A stretch of 64,000 nucleotides of DNA, from contig NC_092098.1 in assembly GCF_045679555.1 (NCBI RefSeq), forward strand, positions 22,226,038 to 22,290,037, in the 5' to 3' direction. This DNA is from Salvelinus alpinus (lineage: Eukaryota > Chordata > Actinopteri > Salmoniformes > Salmonidae). Under the pieces are notes generated by a model that worked only from the letters and a program-made list of their open reading frames with translations, made no database searches and had not been told where the DNA came from. Shown in pieces: positions 36,298-49,696 of this stretch. How positions within the stretch are numbered: position 1 is the stretch's first letter; each line of letters starts with the position of its first letter. The translations under genes were made by a program, and so were the position numbers.

Positions 36298-36810
36298 ATA
36301 CACTACCGTTCAAATGTTTGGGGTCACTTAGAAATGTCCTTGTTTTTGAAGGAAAAGCACATTTTCTGTCCATTAAAATAACATATCATTGATCAGAAAT
36401 ACAGTGTAGACATTGTTAATGTTGTAAATGACTATTGCTGGAAACAGCTGATTTTTAGGCGTACAGAGGCCCATTATCAGCAACCATCACTCCTGTGTTC
36501 CAATGGCAGAATGTGTTAGCTAATCCAAGTTTATCATTTTAAAAGGCTAATTGATCATTAGAAAACCCTTTTGCAATTATGCTAGCACAGCTGAAAACTG
36601 TTGATTAAATAAGCAATAAAACTGGCCTTCTTATACTAGTTGAGTATCTGGAGCATCAGTATTTGTGGGTTCGATTACAGGCTCAAAATGTCCAGAAACA
36701 AATAACTTTTTTCTGAAACTCGTCAGTCTACTCAACTAGTATAAGAAGGCCAGTTTTATTGCTTCTTTAATCAACAGTTTTCAGCTGTGCTAGCATAATT
36801 TCTTCAGAAC
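36298..36810 (+). mobile_element. Rearranged Tc1 5' end with 70-bp foldback
   Basis: The start resembles a Tc1 5' arm (CTACCGTTCAAATGTTTGGG), and the transposase begins near 36688 (MSRNK, then a stop at once). The 70-bp segment 36575-36644 reappears inverted, with few differences, at 36731-36800. The remainder of the transposon is absent. Confidence 0.7.
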
Positions 36811-37187
36811 ATTAATTAATGCCTCATTCATTATCACTTGCAAAAGGAAACCATATTGATTGTAATTACTCCTGGAAATATAAATATATTGTACAAAGAC
36901 AGTAAATTGCTATGCTTCATTATTGTCCATTTTTCCTCAGTTGTCTGCATGCTACTCAAGTAAAAGATGAATAAATCCCGAAGTTATAATTTGTGTTCTG
37001 AGACCAGTCATGAGTTTCTGAATATCAGGGGGGAGGAGATTAACATGTTTTTGTGGCCTATGATGGGTTCAGGAATCATATCACAGACAGTCTATAATCA
37101 GGTGGCCATTTATAAACGCTCCTCCCATCCACAGATGGTGGAACCTCCATTCCAGTCTTATTACCCCTGACTAGTGTTCTGAGAATG

Positions 37188-37632
37188 TGTCACGATCGTC
37201 GTATTGTGAAAGAGAGGAGGACCAAGGCGCAGCGTGATAGCAATACATCTTCTTTATTTGAAGACGAAACGAAACGAACACTATACAAACTAAACAAAAC
37301 AATAAACCGACGAACGTGAAGCTATAGAACAAATAGTGCTGACACTAAACACTACACATAGACAATCACCCACGAACTACCTAATGAATATGGCTGCCTA
37401 AATATGGTTCCCAATCAGAGACAACGATAGACAGCTGTCTCTAATTGAGAACTAATCTAGGCAACCATAGACATACATACCCCTAGACTAGACACTTTAA
37501 CCAACTAAACCACAGCACCCATAAACATACAAAACCCCCTAGACAATACAAAACACATACATCCCCCATGTCACACCCTGACCTAACTAAAATAATAAAG
37601 AAAACAAAGATAACTAAGGCCAGGGCGTGACA
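37188..37632 (-). mobile_element. Solo LTR (fossil)
   Basis: The 445-bp unit begins TGTCACGATCG and ends GGGCGTGACA. It is bracketed by perfect 5-bp duplicates GAATG (37183-37187 and 37633-37637). Its sequence belongs to the same LTR family as the copies at 28.1 and 41.1 kb. No internal region remains, the usual result of recombination between two LTRs. The exact target duplicate argues for a fairly recent insertion. Confidence 0.88.
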
Positions 37633-37637
37633 GAATG

Positions 37638-38059
37638 GTCATATTTTTGACCTCTGACATGTCTATATACAGCCATGTTATAACTCAATCATACATAACT
37701 GACTCCTGGTGGTGGCACTTTAAATAGCCTATACATCTGAACTAACAGGACGTCGCCACTATTTTTAGCACAGGATTATTTGCTTCCTATGGATTTAAAG
37801 GTATCTATATTTAATCTGCACGCTTATTACTGCTGGAAAAGAGCATTCAAAATAAAAGTCCCCCATTGAAACTAATGCAAACAGATAAAAAAAAGTGGAA
37901 GCATGCCACAATTGGACTAGATAATGCATTTGTAGGTTGGAATGTTGTTGAATAAATTCAATAAAAGATCATAATTAATTAATTTTACACAAAAAGAATG
38001 TAACAAACCTGTTGATATGGCACTGTGGATGTATTAGACTTCAGAATTGCATTGGGTAC
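37638..38059. other. No gene seen
   Basis: AT-rich spacer between two solo LTRs. No exon or other repeat edge was recognised. Confidence 0.4.
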
Positions 38060-38481
38060 TGTCACATCCTGATCAGTTTCACCTGTAATGGTTATTGTCT
38101 CCACCCCCTTCAGGCGTTGCTTGTTATCCCTGGTGTATATATCCCTGTGTTTCCTGTCTCTCTGTGCCAGTTTGTCTTGTATGTTCCAAGTCAACCAGCG
38201 TCTTTTCCCCGTGCTCCTGCCTTTTCTATTCTGTTTTACTAGTTCTCCCGGTTTTGACCCTTGCCTGTTTTCTGGACTCTGTACCCACCTGCCTGACCAT
38301 TCTGCCTGCCCTGACCTCGAGCCTGCCTGCCACACTGTACCTCCTGGACTCTGAACTGGTTTTGACCTTTTGCCTGTCCACGACCATTCTCTTGCCTACC
38401 CCTTTTGGATGTAATAAATATCAAAGACTCAAACCATCTGCTTCCCGTGTCTGCATCTGGGTCTCGCCTTGTGCCCTTATA
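38060..38481 (+). mobile_element. Solo LTR, second family (fossil)
   Basis: The 422-bp unit starts TGTCACATCCTGATCAG and ends CTTGTGCCCTTATA. Matching 5-bp duplicates GGTAC lie at 38055-38059 and 38482-38486. A late AATAAA (about 38413) lies before a GTCTGCATCTGGGTCTCGCC tail, as expected for an LTR with U3-R-U5 order. It is unrelated by eye to the other solo LTRs here. Confidence 0.8.
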
Positions 38482-38486
38482 GGTAC

Positions 38487-39317
38487 ATACTTATATTGCA
38501 ATGTACAGCCTTACCTATGGATCTTAGGTCCATGAAATAGGGTATCAGCCTACTCAGTGCCAGATTACAATTGTAAAGAGTTTACACATATATCAGTGTG
38601 CTCTTATTGTGGGACTTTAACTTTCACCTCACAATTCAGTCTATTGTGCGCAATGTTCAGCCTTATTTATGGATCTTCGGTCCATGAAATGGAGTTCTCA
38701 GTGACATTCACAGAGCACAACTGTGAAGAGTTTTCACAAATATTAGCATCATAGCTCTTATTGCGCAACTCTGAAACCACTGAAATTAGCAACATTAAGC
38801 TCATAAGTCAACCTATGTGTAATAAACATTCATATTGCAATGTACAACTTGATACCCCATTTCATGGACCCAAGATTCATAGCTAAGTCTGTACATTGCA
38901 ATATGAATGTCCAAATCGCACAATAGGCTTAATAGTGAGGTGATTTCCCACAGTTAAAGTCCCGCAGTAAAAGCTGCAAATATCATTGCGGTAAAGTGAG
39001 TAGACACTCGCAAAAAGCAGTCAAGTCATCCTCGCTTCAGTCTCCTCCTGAATTTGAGTACCCGAATACACAACACTTTACGATATCACGTGTTTTCTGG
39101 TAGGGGAACTCAGTTGGATGCACTTTCACAACTCATTCAAGCAAACAGTTTGAAGCACACTTATTCAATCTTTCACAATAAAAATTATATCAAATCGCTT
39201 CTTTCATTTTCGCACCTTATCAAAAATAACTTTATCACGGGTAGAGTGAGGCTGCAGAATACTAAAGCGGGTGTTGTTTTGCAGATATGAAATTGTGAAA
39301 GCAAGATGTGTGACATA
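38487..39317. repeat. Degenerate direct and inverted repeat cluster
   Basis: GTCCATGAAAT with GGATCTTxGG occurs at about 38517 and 38670 and inverted at about 38851-38880 (CCCCATTTCATGGACC). GGGACTTTAACTTTCACCTC (38610) is inverted near 38936-38967. GACACTCGCAAAAAGCAGTC (39003) recurs inverted at 45617. It looks like a decayed foldback element; no coding content is seen. Confidence 0.6.
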
Positions 39318-40932
<1,615 letters not shown>

Positions 40933-41091
40933 TACAAACACAGTATACAGACAGACACAGACAGACATAGTACACAGACATAGTACACAGACTCCCAGCT
41001 TCACAGCCATATCTAAGTGAGCTTGATAGGTTTTCCTTTGTTTTTATTTGTATATCATGAAAGATATATATTTTTTAAAGCGTTGAATAAC

Positions 41092-41428
41092 TGTCACGCC
41101 CTGACCTTAGAGAGCCTTTTTTATTCTCTATTTGGTTAGGTCAGGGTGTGACTTGGGTGGGCAAATCTATGTTTCTATTTCTTTGTTGGCCTAGTATGGT
41201 TCCCAATCAGAGGCAGCTGTTTATCGTTGTCTCTGATTGGGGATCATACTTAGGCAGCCCTTTTTCCCACCTTAGATTGTGGGATCTTGATTTTGTATAG
41301 TTACTGTGTAGTCTGCAGAACGTTACGTTCGTTTATATTTTGTTGTTTTTTGGTGTTCATCTAATAAAGTAAGATGTACGCTTACGACGCTGCACCTTGG
41401 TCTCCTCATTCTGAAAACGGACGTGACA
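41092..41428 (+). mobile_element. Solo LTR (fossil), plus orientation
   Basis: The 337-bp unit begins TGTCACGCCCTGACC and ends AAACGGACGTGACA. The flanks ATAAC (41087-41091) and ACAAC (41429-41433) are a 5-bp duplicate with one mismatch. AATAAAG lies near 41364. It is the same family as the minus-strand copy at 37.2 kb; the mismatch in the duplicate suggests a somewhat older insertion. Confidence 0.82.
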
Positions 41429-41634
41429 ACAACAACATGTTACGTGGCCTATCCCCACATTCTTTATCTTTTTAATAATAATTTTTAAAAAGTAGTTATA
41501 TTACGGTGGCCTTTGATGACCCCATGTCAAAAGAAATCCTATAGCTTTTTGTCTATGCTGGTTGTTAGCTTGCATAACTGATATTTGTATAATTGTAAGG
41601 GACACTTCATGTTTTATAGATAATATTTAAATTT

Positions 41635-42116
41635 ACAGAGTGGGTGAGCTCCATTCCTGACAGACTGATCAGATTCAATTTTAGCCTCAGAGCTTGATCA
41701 CATTCAATCGCATCCTCAGAGGCTGATAAATTAGGATTCTGTCTTGTAGGCTGTTTCATAGGTAAAGCTCCTTGCAGGCAGATTAGCAGTCAGTGCATTA
41801 TGTATATCATCAAGATTGGGTGCGCTCTATTCCTGGCAGGATGATCAGATTCAATAGTAGCCTCAGAGGCTTATAAGTCAGGATGCTGCCTTGTAGGCTG
41901 TTTGCAAGGAACCATACATATGAAACAGCCTACAAGGCTCTTTGCTAACTGGGTGCTCAATGCCTGATTCATCAGCCACTGTGGCTGCTATTGAATCTGA
42001 TCAGCTGCCAGGAATAGAGCGCACCCTCTCTGGATTATATGCATCAACCTATAAAGCACTGAGAGCTATCCTGCCTGCAAGGAACCTTACCTTTGAAAGA
42101 GCCTACAAGGCACCCT
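41635..42116. repeat. Nested foldback repeat
   Basis: An inner pair (41817-41902 and 41923-42026) shares TGCGCTCTATTCCTGGCAG and CTTGTAGGCTGTTT with their complements. An outer pair (about 41742-41790 and 42060-42115) shares CTTGTAGGCTG, TAGGTAAAG and CTTGCAGGCAG. The first arm is also a direct repeat of the second (CCATTCCTGACAGACTGATC). It could fold into a stem of over 100 bp. No transposase or clear target duplicate is seen. Confidence 0.7.
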
Positions 42117-42400
42117 AGTCAAAAAAAATCCTATAGGATTAGTGATTTTTCCAATAGAATCCCATAGGATTGTCACAATGGGGGTATGCACAGCATATAA
42201 GGAAAATAAATGTTTAGGTACAGTAACACACAGATATTAACTTTTCTTTCATTTATTATATAATAGTCAGCTATGCATACAATACATGGAATGTTCCCTT
42301 TACTCTCTTTATGTTGGGATAGGGAGAGGAAAATAAAAACCTAAAGATAATGAGACCCCCCACCCAACTCTTTCCCTCCCAGGGTTGTAGAAACCTCCCA

Positions 42401-42562
42401 CCCTCCCTCCCTCCCTCCCTCCCTCCCTCCCTCCCTCCCTCCCTCCCTCCCTCCCTCCCTCCCTCCCTCCCTCCCTCCCTCCCTCCCTCCCTCCCTCCCT
42501 CCCTCCCAGGGTTGTAGAAACCCCTCTCCCTCCCTCCCTCCCTCCCTCCCTCCCTCCCTCCC
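42401..42562. repeat. Two (CCCT)n tracts with repeated flank
   Basis: About 26 units of CCCT run from about 42401 to 42506, and a second tract runs from about 42526 to 42562. Each is preceded by CCCAGGGTTGTAGAAACC, so flank and tract were duplicated together. Confidence 0.95.
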
Positions 42563-43335
42563 TACTGGATGTAACTACCAGTGTCCATCTAGTGACCTCT
42601 TGGCACACCTGATCCAGGTGTTGTAAAAAAATAAATGATGATCTGTGTCATTAAGATTACATCAACTTGTTAATATATCTCTATGCTGTTTGGCTGTAAT
42701 GCCACATAGCACACCTTTTTGACACAAATGTAAACAACCTTGCAGAAAATCTCAGTAGGTTTATCAGCTATTGTTGTTGCAGTTGGCACAATAACTTTAA
42801 TGTGTGATGCAGATGCACCAGATGCAAATGTTTACTCACGTTGTGTCCCCTGGACATCGGGGGGATGGAGCTGCATGAGATAGCTACTGTGCTAGCGGTT
42901 TCACCAAGTGGCAAGGGTGGCAGTTCAATATCGGTCACTTATGATGTTATTACAGTTCACATGTGTCCACTGTCCCACCTTCTTAGGTAATTGTCTAAGA
43001 GGTTTGGAGGTGCTCCATAGATGCTCCACATGTTAATTAAGCAGTCAAGGTAACTATAGTCTATAGCCACGTTTTCGTCTATAGCCACGTCCTTTAAAAT
43101 GTCATGTAAATATCTATACAATTCCAATCTACAAAATGTATAGAAATTCAATAGGAGAAAAAAAAAACTTTGAAATCCTATAGGATCCTATAGTATTTCA
43201 ATTCAATGAGCCAATTCGAATCCAATTCGAATCCAATAGAAAAATCATATCAGATTTTGGAAGCAGCCCTATTGGACTCCCATGGGATTATAATCTATAT
43301 GATTTATATACAATAATCTAATAGAGACAGTTTTT

Positions 43336-43450
43336 CAGTGTGCAGGAGTCTGGTGTAGCGGTCTAAGCTCCTGACTCTGGACCTCCTTGATGACGTGTGT
43401 TTGATCCCTGGCTCGGCTGACTGTCTGTGCCCTTAACCACTTTCTGTACT
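43336..43450 (+). mobile_element. tRNA-like SINE head
   Basis: GGTGTAGCGGTCTAAGCTCC resembles an A box and GTGTTTGATCCCTGGCTCG a B box, spaced as in tRNA-derived SINEs. No cloverleaf with a proper anticodon arm can be drawn convincingly, so it is not a tRNA gene. Confidence 0.6.
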
Positions 43451-43699
43451 CACATCTGTCCTGTCAACAAAATTATTCTGATCTCACAAAAACACATTTT
43501 ACCCTAGTCTAAAAATCCTATAGGATTCCAATAAAAAAAATCCTATCAGATTTTGGAACCAGTCCCATTTGACTCCTATAATCATTTATGATAGCTTCCA
43601 AAATCTGCTAGGATTTTCTTTTTGGATTCTAATAGGATTTTTTGGGAGGGGGGGAATCCAACAGGATTTTTGGACTCGGGCAGAATCCTGATTTATCAG

Positions 43700-46600
43700 C
43701 CTGTCAGGAATGGCAATATATTATCCACAAACATTGTGTTATATACATATCAGTTATGCACGCTAACAACCAGCATAGATAAAAAGCAAGCTTGCTAGCT
43801 AGCTCACAAGACTAGCCAAGTTAGCTGCTTTATTCCTTGCATGCGATTGGCTGTGGTCTTGGGTTCGGCACCCAGCCTGGAAGACAGGGCTGTCTGTCAG
43901 GCATCATTCAGGGCTTAAATGTCCCACGGGTGCATAGTGATCAACGCAGCCACAGGGCTACTTGATGAAGTGCATATGAATGAAGGATGCATGGTACTTT
44001 TGATTATCTCTTAATCTCCACAAAGAGACCTGTCTTATTCGCACCCATCTCAGTGAACTAATCGATTGCGGAGGACGAGACTAATTCATTGCGGAGGCCG
44101 CAGGGATGGCACAGTCCAGGAAGAAGGGGGGTGTGGCTGCACAATGCACTTCTCTCTTCAGAATGCGCTCTCTCCCGCTAATTTGTGCACGTTCATTGTT
44201 TCATAACTTCATTGTGTCAATTGTTTGCGTTTGATTGTTAGTGTCTATCCATTCCGAATTACATAGGCCTATATCACCAGTAGTTAATTTACCATTAATT
44301 CCTATAATTTCTAATCTACAGTGTTTGTTTGGTTGTAATGTCTGTTAATGCATTCAATATATTATTATTCTAGATTTTACCGTTCTCATTGTCGGACTGG
44401 ACATGTGGTTTGCAGAGCGCACAACCTATGCTACACTTGTGATAAACACGTTTTGGTTTTATTCCATTTACGAGTTTTGTCAATTTAGTCATTGTCTTTT
44501 GTTTGGAGCCTCCTGTCAATGTGGAGTAAGGATGCACACCTGTTTATGCATAGAAGTAGGCCTATAGGCTACCTGGTTTGCGTGCAAATGTAGGCCAATA
44601 AATGTTCCCATTTGGGGATCTGATGGTATTTCTGATTGGCTTAATGCACAACCACTAATGAGCTGTGGAGCTTGTTAAAGTAATGTTTTCTTCACCTCAA
44701 ACAGCAAGCAAACAAAGTCTGTTTTTACATCCATTGAGAATGACAATAATTCCTCAATTTATTTGAAAAATCTTTCCAGCTCTTTCCCTTTTGATAACCA
44801 CTCAGTATGAAAGGGAAAAATGTCATCCTCTGATCCAGTGGAAACATCATAAAATAGGCCTACCTGATTACTTCTTATCCCTTGAACAGATAGCCTACAG
44901 CTTTGTCTGTCCCGGGTCCCAATGTTGCAAGCAGCTTTAGGCTGGACCCAAGTTAATAGTTGATATGTTTTAAGTTCGTTGCAGACAGTCCATGCATAGC
45001 CAATGTGATATTTATTTTTATCAGGATATGTTCTACCTGCAGGCTGAAATGTGTTTATTTGTTGGCTTTATAAGCTATTTCTACAAACTGTAGTTGGCAA
45101 TGGCAGTAGAATTAACTTTTTAGGTTTGTATAATTTTCATTTAGATTTGGACAGAATTTTAATTAACCATATGACAATGATTTTGAGATACGAAGACATT
45201 ATTATAAATGAAATGAATCTGTTCCACGAAAATGTGTATATGAAATCCATAACTGGCACACATATCGTTAGAAATGGTAAGATAAATTGGCATTCCACAT
45301 GAGAAAGTTTACCGACTCCTTGTGTAGCCTATTACCGGCAACTTCAGGAGAGTAATGGCAGAATCTACAAAAGCCAGTAGGAGGGGAAGGAGAATGGTCG
45401 GGACAGCTTCAGTTCTCCCTCTTCTTGTGATATTGATCTCTGGTTCCCTCTTGAGTCATTTTTGTGTAATTTCATCAAACAGTGAGCTTAAAGCATCAGA
45501 CAAGCTCAATAGTTTATTTTATTAAAACACATAGGGTATTGTCTAAATATGGAAAAATAGATGTTCAACATTTTCGACCAATCAATTGGTTGAAAGAACA
45601 GACGAAGCGCTGATGGCTTGACTGCTTTTTGCGAGTGTCGGCTCACTTGACCGCAGTGTAAATATCACAGTAGCCACTAGCCAGTAAGCAAACACTATTT
45701 AACAATCCAAGCAACTTTTCTTTTAAAACATAGCTATTACACGGTTGAGTAATGCAACCAAACCATATTACACTCTTGAATAATGCCACAATTCACAAGC
45801 ATGTGCAGATAATTAAAGGGTTTATTTTCTCCTCCGTACACATTAGCTGACAATACACAGCTAACTCCTGCTAGTCAAGCAGTCAAGCAAAGAAACATAA
45901 AAAATACAGTTGAGATTTAAAGGTACAGTGACAATTTCAGAATGTTACAGGCTGTTATTACAATTTCAGGTAAAAACTCAATAAAACAAGTCTTAAAAAT
46001 AAGGAAAATGTATGTACATTTAAGCTGTTTCAAAAACATTGTTCTGCTATTGCAATTTGTACTGTAAGAGTGTTGGCTCAACAATACAATTCTGTTTACA
46101 CTGTCCTGCTTAGAGGGGGGCAACTGTCAGGCGAGTGTCGTGCGCTACTTCCGGAGGTAGTGGTTGAGACGTGACAAGTTTGCAAGTTTACATTGCAGTA
46201 ATATGTGTAGCCGAGGGTATTTTTGCGCAAAGTCTACTAATTGTGAAGTAAGTTTGTTTCACAAAGCCTATATTTATGGAGTGTGACCAGGCAGCTGGCT
46301 GACCCACTTGATTTCAGCAGCCTGCTCCACTCTGCTCTGCCCTGAAACATTTGGATTTATCTGGATTTATGCAACAGGCAGGCCCCTGGAAGTCCTGGCT
46401 GTACTTACCTTATGGCGACCTTAATACAGATCCACTGGTTCTGCCCATTAAATCTTGCTGGGAATTAGTAGCGACCTCTGATTTACTCTTAACCTTACAA
46501 AGAAGTATTGAATCTTTAAATTCCAATTGTGTCCCGATGATGCCTTGAACATGAACTTAGGTCCCCAGACCCTCATAGTGACCCTTTAACAGTTAAACGA

Positions 46601-46761
46601 TTTCCCTGTAGTTCTACTCCAACATTGCATGTCAGTATATAATTGCATTGTTACTTAACTGTATAATGTTCAACCTACATAATGAATTACGCAAACTCAC
46701 TCAAACAATCACATGTAGTTTTAGCCTGCTTATTAGTTTTTGAGTCATTACTCATAACCTA
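43700..46761. other. Gene-poor spacer
   Basis: The region contains a GCTAGCTAGCT stretch near 43790, some GC-richer sequence at 44040-44170, and long AT-rich parts. Apart from the weak candidate at 45355-45525 I see no supported exon. Parts of 44160-44400 feel repetitive but have no edges that I can define. Confidence 0.4.
45355..45525 (+). CDS. Small ORF with signal-peptide-like start (speculative)
   Basis: An ATG at 45355 opens 56 codons. The start MAESTKASRRGRRMVGTASV is basic and is followed by the hydrophobic LPLLVILISGSLLSHFCVIS, the order expected of a signal peptide or membrane anchor. It then ends within a few residues of a hydrophilic stretch. It could be a first coding exon (a GT lies near 45463) or chance. 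I do not recognise it and no partner exon was found. Confidence 0.2.
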   Translation: MAESTKASRRGRRMVGTASVLPLLVILISGSLLSHFCVISSNSELKASDKLNSLFY

Positions 46762-47013
46762 CAGATGCAGTATCTTAATTTGATCATCCTTTTGTTGCAG
46801 GAATTTTCCCGCAGCAGGAAATACAAACTTGCAGTGTATTTAAGCTTTAAAAAAGCTTCAACATTTTGTCATTTGATTTGCCCTAACGAAAAATGCATCA
46901 ACCCCTACAAAAAAATGTCCATTCATTATAATCCACATAATAATTCACATTTCCTGTTGCTGTAAGATTTTTTCCCCCGGTAGCAACTGGCTCAAATTAA
47001 GATCCTACATCTG
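46762..47013. mobile_element. Complete TA-flanked MITE
   Basis: The ends are CAGATGCAGTATCTTAATTT and the near-complement AAATTAAGATCCTACATCTG. They are flanked by TA (46760-46761 and 47014-47015). The 252-bp interior has no coding capacity. The TA duplicate and the ends place it with Tc1/mariner-type non-autonomous elements. A half copy lies at 36.2 kb. Confidence 0.82.
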
Positions 47014-48120
47014 TACAGATTAATACTGAAGCCAGAATAGCTCCTATTACTTCATTAAGATCTTTGATGGAGTCACCCGATCGATTATAGGGGGGATGGG
47101 TGATGGGGGCTGTCTGCCGTGCACCTAAGCTGCTTTCGTGTTCCCTCCTTCTACAGGTCTGCTTAATAGCAGCTGATTAATTCAATTTGACTTAAAGCTT
47201 AGAAAAAAGGAGAGAAGACAAAAAGAGAAGGCAGTCCAAGACAGATCATCCAAGGATTTTTGTAACCAAACCCATTGTCAATTGACCATGCCTTTGCCTA
47301 CTACCGCTCGTCAGCCTTTTACTGTTTTTGATTTTAAGGAGCGTTGCCTTCCAATATCACTTTGCACTATTTGTTACTGCTTCACTTTGTGATGTAGATG
47401 GATGTGTGTAGAGTGTAGATGGATGTGTGTAGAGTGCATTGGTACTCTCATTGCCCTCGATGATCTGACTTTACAGTGCTATTACTAGACTGTATGAAGA
47501 CCAAATTACACTTTGACCAGAGGCTCATCATGTGTCAAAAGAGTGTGTTCTCTCCTTGCCCTTCGGTCCTGGGTGCTTTCTCTGTGATAGCTATAGCGAA
47601 AGGGTCAGTGTCAGGGCTTTGCTATCTGTGGGAGGCTCTATCCCTAAGTGTAACCTTGCTTTGAGGCGATCTCTGTCAGTGCTGTCAGCCTGCCTCACAT
47701 ACTGCTAAGAGGCTTGCAGATAGCGGCCCAGTTTAGCAGGACCCCATCGGACTAATCTTATTAGGTCAACTGGACTCTATCAATCGCAAGATAGAAGAGC
47801 ACACAGTCATACTACAGACCATGTGGTTAGCACATGACACGTGACACTTGTGATCATAAAATCAGAAAGCTGTATGAGAGCATTCTCATGATATGTGTGT
47901 GTACGTGTATGAGTGCGTGTGAGATTTTTTTCTATAAGAAACAATCACAGTCCAATAAACGGTGCCATTCACCCCACCCCTCTGGTTTTTCCAGGAAATC
48001 CAGCTGTATAGCAGGCCATTTCCAGGTATCCATGTACCTACCGTGTACATTGCTGCATCTGTGGACTGGCCTGTGTCAAAAAAATAAAATATATTTTCAG
48101 CCCACTATGGGGGACGGACC
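47014..48120. other. No gene seen
   Basis: A short direct duplication, GATGGATGTGTGTAGAGTG, occurs twice near 47396-47436. No exon, RNA gene or repeat edge is otherwise evident. Confidence 0.4.
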
Positions 48121-48350
48121 ATCCCACTGGCAAAAACTGGTTGAATCAACATTTTTTCCATGTAATTTCAACCCTAATTGGATTTGAAAACTAATCAACG
48201 TCAGGGAATTTCATATTATTTTCACCCAACTTTTTACCTAAATCCAATGACATGGTGATTTTTTATTTTTTCACGTTGAATTTATGACAACTCAACCAAA
48301 TGTAAATCCAAACTAGACGTTGAACTGACATCTGTGCCCAGTGGGATATG
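48121..48350. mobile_element. MITE with CCCACTGG ends
   Basis: The left end TCCCACTGGCAAAAACTGG and the right end ATCTGTGCCCAGTGGGA are inverted. The interior has GGTTGAATCAAC, CACGTTGAATTTATGACAAC and ACGTTGAACTGAC motifs, a well-known layout of a fish MITE family. No coding sequence is seen. Confidence 0.75.
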
Positions 48351-49513
48351 TCTGTTTGCTGATAGCTTTATCACTGTCACCACCTTGAACTTTGTCCTCG
48401 ATATATAATGGCATCTTATGAGAGGGTTCTCACAAAACATCTTCTCGTACTAAATACCACTTAAACAATACTAAAGCCCTCTACCTGTACCTTGCATATA
48501 AGCTGTTTTTCTTTCCTTAAGCCTCCCTCTCATCCTCAGTTGTCTCCTCTCTCTGCCATTATGTGGGGAGCATCTGTAACCACCTGTAAATGGCACTCAG
48601 ACATCATATGAACAATAGATTAAACAAACAATGAATTAAACAAATGGCAAACTGTGTGATAGTGTAACAAAAGGATGCAATCAAGATCTTAAAGTAATTG
48701 ATTTGGTGTGATGACAAAGGAAGCTATACTTATCCATTTCAGGAAGTGAAATCCCCTTCGCCATGTCTCACAGCCAATCCAATGGAATGGTTGTTAGGCG
48801 GTCGTGCGGAGCTAAAGAACAGGGGAGTGAACAAGGAGGGACACCAAACCAATCAAAGCCCATCAGAGATTCTTAATTGGGAAAAAGTCTGTCCTCTCCT
48901 AGACTCCTCAGTCCTCCTCTCTCCTCCAGTGAACCGGAAACCGATAAGTGGTTGCCATATGTAGGAGAGTGTCAATATTTTTTTCTCCAGTGGAGGATGC
49001 TCAGGTGTATCATACCGTGGAAGAGTTTTGAAATCCACGCACCCCCTTTCAAAAAGCTGTAAAAAAAATAAAAATGCTAATTTTCTTTTTATCAATAAAA
49101 TGTCTAGCATAACTATACATTTCATTACACGTATATTTTGGGATTCCACCTCAGTAAATGTAATTTGCCTGATGACGCGCTAGTGGCGAAGTAGTCTCAT
49201 TTCATACAAGTGCATTTGTTTCTACCTTTCCTCTGCTCGCCTCTTCTCCCCGATTACTTTTTACCTTTTTCAAAAGGAGGCAAGGAGAGGACGGAGGAGA
49301 CGATGCAAGGAATCGAGGAAATCCAATTGAGATTCTCCCCATGAGATTTGTTTTAGCATGCAATGTCTGTGTCCCTCTACCTTTTCACCACCTGATCAGT
49401 CTAACCACTAATGAGCATGTCCAGGTTTACGTTGGGTTATGGCAGCAGTCTGTACTGTTCGTCATAATGACAAAGACATATGTAGCGTAATCCAAAACAC
49501 ATGTAAGCATGCA
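48351..49513. other. No gene seen
   Basis: The sequence includes a purine-rich stretch at 49270-49320 and a pyrimidine-rich one at 48530-48560. No supported exon is found. Confidence 0.4.
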
Positions 49514-49696
49514 AGCTTTCCTGCCTGAACCAACACTGTGTAGAAGATGCACAGCTGTGCACAGGTCATCTAACAGCTTTCCTGCCTGAACCAACACTTT
49601 GTAGAAGATGCACAGCTGTGCACAGGTCATCTAACAGCTTTCCTGCCTGAAACAACACTTTGTAGAAGATGCACAGCTGTGCACAGGCCATCTAAC
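49514..49696. repeat. 61-bp tandem repeat, three copies
   Basis: Units start at 49514, 49575 and 49636 with AGCTTTCCTGCCTGAACCAA and differ at only a few bases. Each contains the 12-base palindrome GCACAGCTGTGC. No reading frame is implied. Confidence 0.95.

Larger units (their letters stand above)
42117..43690. repeat. Region rich in TCCTATAGGA palindromes
   Basis: The palindrome ATCCTATAGGATT or close variants recur near 42129, 42165, 43173-43190 and 43513, with CAGATTTTGGAA(G/C)CAG repeated near 43251 and 43549. This suggests one or more decayed, inverted-repeat DNA elements. Two CCCT tracts and a SINE lie inside. No gene is seen. Confidence 0.5.

Noticed and set aside
42309-42608. Gly/Arg/Glu-repeat frame
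   Set aside because: It is the translation of the CCCT tracts.
43336-43450. tRNA gene
   Set aside because: A- and B-box-like motifs exist, but no good cloverleaf or acceptor stem forms; it fits a SINE head.
45051-45302. 83-codon open frame
   Set aside because: The composition is AT-driven and there is no domain, splice context or start context.
49514-49696. CRISPR-like array
   Set aside because: The units are head-to-tail tandem copies without unique spacers, in vertebrate DNA.
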